Part shown: piece by piece, positions 12,271-22,555 of the stretch
Layout of the letters: the number at the start of each line of letters is the position of its first letter
Numbering within the stretch: position 1 is the stretch's first letter
Origin: Haplosporangium gracile
Taxonomy: Eukaryota > Mortierellomycota > Mortierellomycetes > Mortierellales > Mortierellaceae
Direction of reading: 5' to 3'
NCBI GenBank assembly: GCA_015499985.1
Contig: JAAAUF010000391.1
Location: 1-36,017 of the forward strand
Length of the DNA: 36,017 nt
Position numbers and translations under genes: made by a program
The notes under the pieces: model-generated
Databases searched by the model: none
Seen by the model: only the letters and a program-made list of their open reading frames with translations
Told to the model about the DNA's origin: nothing

Positions 12271-15200
12271 ATGAACCCCTTCTCGGTCGTGTCACACATC
12301 CAATCCAACCTCCCTTCGCTCCCAACTGCCCTCCTCCAGCGAAGAAAGTCCCCCGTCGTAAACGTCGTCGTCCAAACTAGTCCTCCTACAAAACCATCTC
12401 CTTCCACTACCACCACCACCCGCACTCAGCCTCTCCCTCCCCATGCTCCCACCACAACCACCGTAACCACCACAACCATTATCGAAGACCAGGAAGAAGA
12501 GCAGAAGCTGACCGAACTGGCCCCAGCCTCAACTGTCCCGGCCGCAACTGTCCCCAACAAACCCAGAAACAACCCACAGGCCCTCATCGGTAGTTTCGAT
12601 GGTGCAACCGAGGCTGAAATCGAGCCCACGACCATGGATTTCAGCACGGACCTTAGCTTCAAGAACTTGAACAGACATAGCATTCACATCATGCCTGTCT
12701 CCGCCCTCACTTCCAGCCCTCCTGTTGCTGAAGAGAAGAGCTTGCAGCGCATCGCCCTTCGCCGACACACGTCGTACCCTATCCCCACCGTCCAAAGCTC
12801 CCTCACCAATGACAACAATGGCCTGCCTGAAAGGGCGACTTCACTCGATGGTTATGATCGCGCCAAGGTCCTCATGTCCTCGCCTTCCGATGCTGTTCAG
12901 GCTACGACCATGATTAGCCAGCCTAGACCATCTCACCTGAGGCATACCCGATCCGCTTCCTTCCCCCATTCACTTGCCACTCCTGCCCAACCCCTTCGTT
13001 CACCAGCCACAGTACCCACCCTCCATGCGCCAGCTTCGCTGTTGTCTAATATACCCACTGTGGATCGCCCAATTGCTGAGAATGGCGACGATAGCGGAGA
13101 GGACTCTGAGGACTCTGTTGAAGACTCTGAGGAAGACTCTGAGGAGGACGGAGCTGAAGAACACTCGGAGGATGAGGATCAATCGAGCCAGCCCCAGTCT
13201 CAATTCGGATCTGTCAGCGATCTTGCTGCTGCCGCTGCCGCCCCAGCATTGGCTGCTTCAACTCTTGGCAAGGAAGCCATCATTGTCACCCCTCCAGCCT
13301 CGCCCTCCCTCAACGCTGCTGCCACCGCTGCCAAGGCACCAACTGTTCCTGTTCCTGCCCCTGCCTCCATCGTTGTTGCCCCCGCTCTTCCTTCTCCTCC
13401 TACTTCTTCTCCTCCTTCCCCATCTTCCAGAAAGACAATGTTCACATTCACCACCCCTGTACCGATTATGATCGTCTCTCACCAGAACTCTCCAAGCATA
13501 TCGCCGTCATCCCTCATCCACTCTGTCACCTACGTCTCTCCTACCGCTTCGTCGACCACTACCACTTCAAAAACCACCACCACAACTACTACCACAACAA
13601 CCGCAAATCCTTTGGTTGCACCAGCTTCGTTGCCCGTCTCAATAGCAACTCCTTCGACTCCTTCGACCCCTTCAGCCCCTTCAGCACCTACTCCTGTCAT
13701 CACAGCTGCTGCAGCCGCACCCCCTGCTTCCTCCCCATCGACAGCCTCCTCTTTCCTTTCAGCATGGCAGGGCCGGTCCCGCGCCATGATCCCCACGATC
13801 CCCCGCCCATCGCCCTTGATGCCCTTCCGTGCTGCACGCAAGGTCGTCAGCTCTGTGACCACGGCAGGTACTGGCCTCTTGCCTACCAAGGAGCAGCTGA
13901 ACTCGATCCCTGTTGCGGGCCGCATTCTGAGCCATCCTGTGATGGACTCAACCTTGTCTTATATTGCGGAAAAGGCTTCAGAGCGAGGCATCGACCTCCA
14001 CGCCTTGACGGGCGGTATCGACCCCAAGAAGTTGATCCGACCTGAGGATGTCCCTTACCGCAAGCTGAACAAGACCATGATCCACCAGGCTATGACTCTT
14101 TCTGTCCTTGCTGTTCAGAAAGAGGAGTTGTCCAAGGCCATGGACGACGAGGATGGTGACGATGCCTTTGAGCTCTACTTGGCTGCTGTTAATACTTTGC
14201 TGCACTCTCTTCCTTGTAAGTACCTTTGTATTTTTCCTCCTTTTTTGTTGCCTTTTGTCCTATATTTCTTTTTACTGTGCCCAGTTATTCGTCGACTAAT
14301 ATGAGGACTCCTTTTCTTCTGCATTTCGATAGTCGAGACATGTGATCCTCTTCGTCGGGAAGCCTTTGAGACCCAGCTCCGCTCCTTCCTTGACGACCAG
14401 CTCTGCCAAAAGGACGACGGTTATCTCAGCGAGACCGGAAGCATCTCTAAGAAGCTGCGTCGTCGTCGTAGGAGAAGACATCGTCAGCACCATGACCAAG
14501 CCACCTCGCTGATCCATCAGCACACTCAAGAGACTAGCACTGAACCCACCACCTCGCAAGGTCACCAGCGCCGTCAGCAGATCCGTCAAAAGAACTTGCA
14601 GCGGGAACAGCACATCAAGCAAAAGCAGCTGATGATTCAGCAGCAAGCCTTGGAGAAGCAGCAGCAGCAGGAGCAGAAGGAGAAAAGGCGGCAGAATAAG
14701 AAGATTGCGGCTGCCATGGCTGCCGCCGCTGCTTCTCAAAAGCAGCAGCCCGGCAAGGCTTCCTCGCCCGCTGTCCAGGATCATTCAGGTGTCAAGAAGA
14801 GCAAACGCTCGTCGCACTCTCGCCGTCGTCAAGGGGCCGCACAGTATGCCCACCAGCATACTCATGAAGGCTATGATAACCAAAACAACAACAACAACAA
14901 CAACAACAACGGAGTCGGTCTAGGAGATTCGATTATTTCGACTGCGGTCCATTCGGCCATCCGTCTGAAGCAGTCGCCCATCCCCGATGTCGTCAAATCG
15001 TGCCTTCGCACCTCCAAGACCATCTTCCACAAGGTTGACGAGCGATTCCATCTGCAAGACAAGGCTTGGGAGCTGTCTAAGAACTCGATTGAGAAGGCCA
15101 TCGAGCTGGATGAGCAGTATGCGATCCACGAGGTCGTGACCGAGACTGTCTTTGCAACTCTTACGGGTCTGGTCAAGGCCGGTATCGCCTACAAGGAGTC

Positions 15201-15858
15201 GCCCAGCTATGCTGCTGTCCGTGCCGCTGCGTCTGAGAACAGCAAGATTGCGGCTGCACCGCCAGTGCAGGTCTTGGAGTCTGCCTCTTCGTCGAGGTCA
15301 CATCACCCCCAGGGTGCTCAGCCCTCTTCCAAGAAGTCCAAGACCAAGAAGGCTGCTGATGCATTGAAGGAGAAGGAGAAGGCCGCTGCTGCTGCTGCCG
15401 TCGCCGCTGCTGCCAGGTCGTCGATCACTTCTCGATGGGCTCGCCGTCCTCAAAGCGTGGCGGTCGAGAGCGAGGCCTGCTCGGACTCTGAGGAAGTTTC
15501 GGATGATAGCGATTCGGACTCGGACTCTGAAGATGAGCGGCAGAAGAAGACCTACAAGAGCAAGTTTGCGTCGTCCTCTTCTGCCTCCTCGTCTTCATCG
15601 GCCTTCTCGTCTGTCTCGTCCTCTTCTTGTTCGTCCACAGCTGGCTCTGGGGCTGAGAACGACTCGGATTCGGATAACGAGACCGTCGAGCTGAACCACG
15701 AGACCTTGCGCCCCTCTACCACTTCCCGAGGCGGTTACAACCACTCTGATACTTCCAAGTTGCCTCCTCCTCCTCCTTACTCGGAACAGGTCCGTGAGAA
15801 GATTGATATGTTTATGGCGCTCAAGGGCGCGGCCTCCCTCCTGGTCGGTAGCCTTTAA
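12271..15858 (+). CDS. Large disordered protein with an MIT-like domain
   Basis: Exons 12271-14215 and 14333-15858, joined across a 117-bp GTAAGT...TAG intron in phase 1, give 1156 residues. Residues 1-570 are Ser/Thr/Pro-rich and probably unstructured, with an acidic patch near 270-305 and Thr runs. Around 570-650 a conserved-looking block (SERGIDLHALTGG, RPEDVPYRKLNK) leads into helices AMTLSVLAVQKEEL and DAFELYLAAVNTLLHSLP. This resembles the MIT fold, which binds ESCRT-III tails on endosomes; the link is inferred. Next come an Arg run near 693, a Gln/Lys-rich coiled coil near 727-790, and Ala, Asn and Ser runs. A second ordered island at about 845-950 (LKQSPIPDVVKSCLRTSKTI, KAIELDEQYAIHEVVTETVF) is followed by an acidic Ser-rich tail. 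A role in membrane trafficking is plausible but unproven. The spliced frame continues smoothly, while the unspliced frame turns hydrophobic and stops. Confidence 0.75.
14884..14911 (+). repeat. AAC microsatellite coding an Asn run
   Basis: About nine AAC units in frame encode an Asn tract in the second exon of the MIT-domain gene. It sits just before the second ordered block, in a linker, and is likely to vary in length. Confidence 0.85.
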
Positions 15859-16223
15859 ACTTCAAGTTGTTTGCTTGGAAATGCAAAAAAGCACAAACCA
15901 TCATCTTTAAATATAAACATAATCATAAACATAAAAAAAGAAGCATCCTAGCATTTTATCCTAGCATACTTAGACGTACTTAAAAATATTACAATACATA
16001 TTTTTGTGATAAATTGACTCGCCTTTGCTGACCATAACTAATGGCTTATTGGTGGCGTCGTTCTCTGATTGGTTTATATCTTACCACGTATAATACTAAG
16101 AAAACGCAAACCATGTTACAAATTTCCGTTGCTGTATTCTTCATTTTTCTTCCTTTCACCCGTTTCTTCCTTCCTTCCTTCCTCCTCGTCACCCATTATA
16201 AAATCCCTCAAATCCTCGGAAGG

Positions 16224-17682
16224 ATGATACCTCACAAATCATGTTGGACATTGGTCTGTTTCCTCGTACTACTCCTGCTCTCTCACCTCGGCACTGTTAC
16301 AGCTGACAATACCCAGCATGTACATGAACTGCGCGCAGTAACGCCCGCCACTACTGAATTGACCATCTCAGATCCCAACGTCAAAAGTCATTATGTCGAA
16401 ATGCCTAATTATTGCACTCCAGCAGGATATAAATACGGGACTACCTTAGCCATTGGTAAATTAAAAAAAAAAAAAAAAACAAAATAATTTTCTATTTTTT
16501 TTTTTTTTTATTTAAAAAAACAATGTAGATATCGGTACATCATATACAACTGCAGCGTACAACACCGAAGAAGGAGCGTTAATACTTGTAAAGAACGAAG
16601 ACGGACATACCAAATCCCCTTCCGCTATCGCCTCCCCCCCTACTAACAACAACACCATCATCATCGCCACGATTGTCCATCATATGCGAGAGCTGGCGGA
16701 GGCGCAGATCGGTAACAACACAAAGATTACACAGGTCGTGCTCACGGTCTCGGGAGGCTTCGATAGGATCCCGAGACAGGTGATCCACCAGGCTGTCGAG
16801 GAGCAATATAAGACGGAGGGAGACACGGCAGGATTGAAGGTCTTGAGGGTGCTGAAGCGTCATATTGCGGCCGCGGTGGCGTACGGGTTCGATAACGAGT
16901 TCCTTTATGGGAGCAATGGTGTTAGAGAGCCAGGCGTGCGGGAGCTGGTGGTTGTGAATGTGGAGGAGACGGTGTTTGATGTGGGGGTGTGGGAGCTTGA
17001 TAGCGGGGTGTATGAGAAGATGGGGTTTGTTGAGAGACGAGCTCATGGTGATGGTGGCTTTAATGAGGAGGCTGCTGATCGAACGGTGATGGAGAGGCTT
17101 GTCGAGGAGTTTTTGAGAGGTGCGGGATACTCTATCAGTGTAGAAGAAGAGGCAGAGGTGCAGAGGCAGCGAGAGAAGATATTGAGCGACGAGGCCTTGG
17201 TAGGGAGACTCAGGAAAGAGGTATTCAAGGTGAATAACGTGTTCTCAGCGGCATCGCTACACCTCCAGCCAGTTATCGACACGACATTTGACACTCCGAG
17301 TCGCCACACAGTGCGCATCAACATCGAACCCTTCTTCGAGGACCGCGACCTCTCCGTATCATTGGACCTCCCACAATGGCAGGACCTGCGCGAGCGCTCA
17401 CTCAGGACTATACTCGACGCGATAGACGAGGGCTTAGAAATGTCCGAGGTGGTTTTCGACCACACTTCTGGGACGACAAAACCCCTCGACAAGAGCGAGG
17501 TCGACCATGTGGTTGTGATGGGCTCGTCCACTCGGACCCCGGAGGTGGTTCAATTGATTGAACGATATTTTCAAGGGAGGTTGAGCGTACCTATGACAAT
17601 CGAGCCGATGTTTTTGGGTGTGATGGGTGCGGCGAAAATTGCGTTGGCCTTTGAAGGTCATGTTGAGTGTCTCCTCGCATAG
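16224..17682 (+). CDS. Secreted or ER-lumenal HSP70-like protein, degenerate ATPase
   Basis: Exons 16224-16455 and 16529-17682, joined in phase 1 across a 73-bp intron, give 461 residues. The first 27 form a signal peptide (CWTLVCFLVLLLLSHLGTVTA). The junction restores a BiP-like ATPase start, YGTTLAIDIGTSYTTAAY (compare IDLGTTYS). Later landmarks follow HSP70 order: VVLTVSG near 148-154, IAAAVAYGFD at 190-199, VVNVEETVFDV at 219-229, GDGGF, and VVMGSSTRTP at 406-415, then GVMGAAKIAL. Key elements are changed: the Gly-rich phosphate loop (GGGT in HSP70) reads EETV, and the NEPT before AAAIAYG is gone. Much of subdomain IB is missing. The protein stops after the ATPase-like region, with no substrate-binding domain and no HDEL-type signal. 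It probably has lost or altered ATPase activity. The start is supported by the matching ATGATACC in the downstream dead copy. TATAAAA ends only about 20 bp before this ATG, so a very short leader or another promoter is possible. Confidence 0.75.
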
Positions 17683-17873
17683 ACAGAAATAATCAACATT
17701 AGAATGAACAGCAACCGAAAATAATTATTCGTTATATCATCGCCGCGTATTGGGCTCAAATCCAAAATGAGGCGCGGAGGCCGCTGTCGATTTTTTTGCA
17801 TTGTCACTTCTACGTTCTCCCGATCCCCCCAATCTTCACCCTCTTTTCTTTTACCCCACAAACCCGCACAAAG

Positions 17874-18431
17874 ATGATACCCCGCAGATCAGGCTGGACT
17901 TCGGTCTGTCTCGGCATGCTCCTATTCCTCAACTCCCATGTAACTCCCACTTCAGCCGCCGAGACCGAACAAGCACACTCACATGAACTCAGCGCCGTCA
18001 CACCTGGCAAGTGGGTTGGTTGGTGATGGGGAGTTGAGGGTTGTGTTATTGACGTTTGAGGAGTCGTCTTTTTTGAGGTTGCGCTGCAGGTGGGGCATGA
18101 TAATGTACATAGATTTGCTCACGGTGGCTGAATGATGAGGTGGTCACGGTGGTGAAAAAAGGCCACCCCAGACTATTGTTGACACGATAGATGAGAAGGA
18201 GATAGATATTGACTATAGTTGGGAGACGACGCGACTCGACAAGAGTCAGATCAATTATGTGCTTGTGATGGGGTCATCAAGGCAGATCCCTGAGCTGGTT
18301 CTATTAATCGAGAGTTATTTCCAGAGAAAATTGGTGGTCCCTGCGACGATAATCGCGCGTTGTCGAGTGCTCGTTGAGCGGCCGTTACTGCACTGAAGGC
18401 TAAAGGTGATATTCAGTGCTATTGTCTGTGG
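17874..18431 (+). pseudogene. Decayed tandem copy of the HSP70-like gene
   Basis: The first 44 codons repeat the signal peptide and start of the upstream gene (MIPRRSGW versus MIPHKSCW; HELSAVTP versus HELRAVTP), then reach a TGA at 18024-18026. The region matching upstream residues of about 46-368 is absent and replaced by about 150 bp of unrelated sequence. From about 18160 similarity resumes (DTIDEKEIDI, LDKSQINYVLVMGSS, LLIESYFQRKLVVP), with a shift to another frame near 18370 where the last match is AAVTALKAKGDIQC. A large deletion, early stop and frameshift make this a dead duplicate. A spliced short protein was considered, but the plausible splice joins run into a stop. Confidence 0.8.
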
Positions 18432-18583
18432 AATGAAGCATTGATGATATACTCAAATCGATTTAGCGGCTTAAATGGTCGTTGATGGGTGCATACTTGA
18501 GTTTATTTGTTATTTCTTTGATAGATAGTAGTATTGAGGTTCTATGTTCTCTTTTGTATGCTGTTGTGAGACCTCTGGGTCAA

Positions 18584-21500
18584 TTACATGATGGAAGCAG
18601 GGGTAGTGTTTTGGAAAAAGAAGTCGCTACGACTCTTCTTCAATCGCAGGGTTCTGCGTGGCGGCTCCGTGGCTCCCTTAGTAGACACCACAGCAATTTC
18701 ATTGCCCTCCTGGTATTGCTGGTGTTTGGTTGTCGTCAGATCCGAAACCGACGAAGACGCCATGGTAGTAGCACTTGAAAATGTAGACGTAGAAGTCGAC
18801 ATGTTACGCTGCGACCTTGCCGCCGTCGCCGCGGAAGCAGAGGAGATGGTATGCATAGACGCGGCCGCCAACAAAGTCGCCGACAGGTTATGAAGCTCTT
18901 CAGGCGAAGCACACGAGTACTTATCCAAGCAACATCCGGCGTCCTTCCGCTCCTGTTCCTCCATCATCATGTTGGAACAATAAACAGCCGATCGGGCCTC
19001 GAGACGGTCGGCCTCACGGACTGAGAGGGGTTTGAGGGTCCATTTACGGTATCCAGGGCCAATGGGGACTTTTGAGTGGTGGGTCATGCTTGCCAGACTG
19101 GTGTCTCCAGAGTTGAGGGTTCCGCTACCCGTGGCCATGCTCATGCCAATGCCCATGCCCATGAGGCCGGCGTTGCTGCCGGCGCGGTGGTTGCTTCTGT
19201 TGCTTCCTCGGCTTGAGTTACTGGCGCAGGAGTTGTTCCTAGGGATTGCTATGAGCTGACTTTCTTGTCCTTGCGGCCCTTGGAAATCACGCTGACTCAA
19301 ACTTAACGTCAACTTTCCATAATGCAAATTGTACTGCTGCTCACTAACATCCCTCAGCCTAAAATAATACGCCGCGTATACCGACCGCTTGACCGAAACA
19401 TTATACTGCAACTTAGCCATCGAGAACCTCTCCAATGCATTCACATCCTTGACAGAGAGCCCCTCAAAGATGGCACAAACGTCAGAGTTGAAGACGGCGA
19501 GGTCCTCCCAGACTTTGATGGAGAGGATGAGGGCACCGAGGAGGAGACGACGCCAGTTAATGGCATGGAAGGAGAGATTTCCGAGTTCTGTCATACGTTC
19601 AACGTAGATTAGGGTTATGATCGCGTTCTCGGCACTCAAGTTCTAGTAATGTAGGCATTGAAAAAAGAGGGGGTAAGCTTGGAGGGCAACTATGAGATAA
19701 CGCAAGATGAAAAAAAAAATTGGAAAAAAGAGGGGCGGAGTGTTTGTGCGTGTGTGCGTGCGAGATAGAGACGGCTTTTACCTGACCGCAGTCAAAGATG
19801 AAGCGCATAAAGTCAAAGATGTCGGCCTGGGCCATGAGTACGCGCTCGGAGGGCTGGTAGGAGGACGAGTTGACAATCCGTTCAGTCCTGCAGTCGTTCA
19901 ACTTGTGCGAGAGGAGCACCTTGTCGTACAGCACCGTAGCCACACTACATTCACATGAATAAATAAATAAATAAATAAAAAAATGAACGGAGAGGTTAAA
20001 AAAACGCGACAAGTGAAATCCCTAATAAAAAAAAGCGGCAACCAAAAATACGAAGCCGCGCAAAAAAAAAAAAAAGGCAGACTCACGCGCGGAGGGTCTC
20101 GTCGACATCACTCTTGAGCATAGTACTGTCAATGTAAAGACTGGAGGTCGAGTTACATTTGGTCAAGGAGTACTGTACTCCAAGAGGGCGGCTCTCGAAC
20201 GCGCTCAGAGCTCCCGGAGCAATGCCTACCATGGCATGTGTCTGCAATGTCAAGGATAGCCTGCCGTTATTGGTGTTGTTGTTGTTGGTCACCTTCTCAT
20301 TCTGATCCTTGCTCGCCTCGAGTGTCTTGGCTAGTGTCGCGGCGGCGGCGGCGGCGGTGGTGGTTTCGACGATGGCAGAGGCTGAAGATGATGTGGACAG
20401 GCCCTGACGATAGGGAATGGAGACGGTAGTGTTAGTGACGGGTCGATCCTCCTTATGGTGGATGTACTTGGGAGGCTGGTCGAGTTGAAGGGTGGCGGTG
20501 TTGTTGTCCTTGGTAGCAAGGGCACCTGAAGGTGAAGGCGTCTCAACACTGGCCTCGGATAGTGCGTCGCTCGAGTTCAGCAGCGTAGATTGTGGAGAGG
20601 TCGATTCGACAATCGAGGAAGCAGCAGAGACAGAGCCAGAGATAGAGGTCTCACGATGGGCGGCAGTTGTGGCCTGATGTAATCGTTGGACGGAGGAAAT
20701 CAAATCTTCCTCATCATCGTCTTCACCGCCGCTGTTCTCATACCCAGACACCAAGTAGGTCAACGAATCCTCCGAGTCCTCATCATTGCTTTCGTCATGG
20801 TCTAGAGCAAGGGCGAACTCTGACTCGATACCGCGGATAATATCCTCCAAGTGGATGTGCCCGAAATGCGCTTGTTGCTGTTGAGTGGACAGTCGGTGGT
20901 GATGATGATGGTGGTGGCGCTGGTTGGCAGGCCGTCTTGGCGAACGACGACGACCAGCGGGACTCTTGTCCGCAGGACCAACCTTCTTGATTTCATAGTT
21001 CCGACGGCCTTGACGCTGACAGCCCGACAACCCGGCCACATCGATAATACCTGCAGTAACAGCAAAGCTAGCCTTGCTGTTGTTGGCACGCTGATGATGA
21101 CGTGCATACCTGGCACGAGGACCATTGGACTTGGCAACTCTACCATTGGTCCTGGCAACCCTGCTGCATCGAGTCGTCACTCCAACACGACCTGCAGGAG
21201 GGCCATAGCTCTCATCGGCATCAGCATCATTCGCTTCCGTATCGTCAGAAAACATGATGCTGCTCCGGGCCGATGACATAGAGCCATTTCTGAACAGTCC
21301 TTCTCCCGCCTCCTCGCTACAGGTCCAGGTAGGACCATCGGATGTTTGGGCAGCAGCAAGGTTGTGGTGACTCTTGAGCTGTGAAGACGAGACCAATATG
21401 GCAAGCTCCTCCTCGCGCAGGAGCTCCTTGACGAACAAAGGCATGGACGCAGAGGTCGGCGGCATGGCACGCGTATAAGTGTCCTTACTGGCCAGCGGCG

Positions 21501-22555
21501 GCTGACTGCTAGTGACAACACGATGAATCGACCGTCCAGACCCGTCATCCTCTTCCTCATCATCCTTCGAACCGTTGTACACATCATGAGCAGAATATAT
21601 CTTCTCCAAGTCTTTCGAAAACTCATTCTTATCGTTTTGGTGATATCGCTGTTGCGATTGCTGGTGTTGATGATGATGGTAATAGGGCTTGCTATTATCT
21701 CTCACGGCGGTTGCTGGCAGAAAGTTGCGCCAGTCATCGACTAGGGCGGCATATCGTTGGAAATAAGACGAGTCGGGCGAACAGTTTCTCAAGTTTCGGC
21801 GGACTATCCGGAGTTGTTCCTTCGCCAGCTGTTGGTCGCGCTCTGTATATTTTGTTGGATACATATTCTGCTGCCGAGATGACAATGGTTGTTGCAGTTG
21901 TTGTTGCTGGTTTAGTTGTTGGGTATATTTGGCGTCGTAAGATGTGCTAGTGATAGCAACGGGGCGGTGGTCGTTATCGTTATCATTGCGAAGTGGAGCA
22001 GGTCTATTGTTATTGTTAATCTGGTTGTTGATGGGTCGGTTCTGGAAGATATGTTTGTACTGGTCAACAGTGTCGGCGTCTCCGAGAGTATCGTAAATGT
22101 GTCCTCTTCCTCCTCCTCCTCGCCGGGTGGCAGCATTTGTTTGTTGTGTATAGAAGAGGTGTTGTTGCTCTTCCAGTGGTGGGACGGCCTCTTGTGCTAC
22201 AGTGCCGTTGCCGCTGCTGGAAGACTGCGCCTTACGCCCATTTGGATTCAAGAACGCGAGCACTGTTTTTTTTTGTTTTGTTGAAGGTACAAAATAGGTA
22301 TTAGCACGTCAATCAATTGAGAGCGTTAAAAGGTGAGGCAATAAAAGCGTGGAAAGCAGCATCCATGGCTGCATGCATAAAATACTTGCCTTTGGAGGTA
22401 GCTTTGAGGAGGTTGATGGTATTTCCCGAATTTTTGGTTTGGCTGTTCTTTGCATATTTAGCGTGTGACAATGATGTGGATGATAGTGCCTGATTTTGCG
22501 ACGCAGACAGGGGCAATTGACACGAACTCACAGATGCATCTGGTGTCTTGAGCAT
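18584..22555 (-). CDS. CCNY: Cyclin-Y family protein with a long disordered N-terminus
   Basis: Cyclin Y binds and activates PFTAIRE-type CDKs, often at membranes. Minus-strand exons are 22555-22390, 22262-20087, 19944-19782 and 19642-18584, giving 1187 residues. The cyclin box spans about 755-955: SSLYIDSTML, then AQADIFDFMRFIFDCGQ, SAENAIITLIYVERM, NWRRLLLGALILSIKVWEDL, LERFSMAKLQYNVSVKRSVY and AYYFRLRD, matching CCNY block by block, including LKPLSVREADRLEA just after the box. The first 750 residues are Gln-, His-, Asn- and Ser-rich without a recognised domain. The first intron appears to use a GC donor (AAAG|GCAAGT, 22389) with a CAG acceptor at 22263. This is the join that links the ATG at 22555 to the long exon without a stop. 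Introns 2 and 3 are ordinary (142 and 139 bp). The first exon and start are less sure than the cyclin box. A CT-rich leader lies upstream. Confidence 0.8.
19957..19983. repeat. AATA microsatellite inside a cyclin-Y intron
   Basis: About six AAAT/AATA units end in an A run, near the acceptor side of the second intron of the cyclin-Y gene. On the transcribed strand this is T-rich and contributes to the polypyrimidine side of the acceptor. A second A run of 14 lies at 20062-20075 in the same intron. Confidence 0.8.

Noticed and set aside
12974..13471. 165-codon plus-strand Leu/Pro-rich ORF
   Set aside because: It is a shifted frame inside the MIT-domain gene's first exon and shows only low-complexity composition.
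17043..17531. 162-codon minus-strand Ser-rich ORF
   Set aside because: It is antisense to the HSP70-like second exon, which has clear family motifs on the plus strand.
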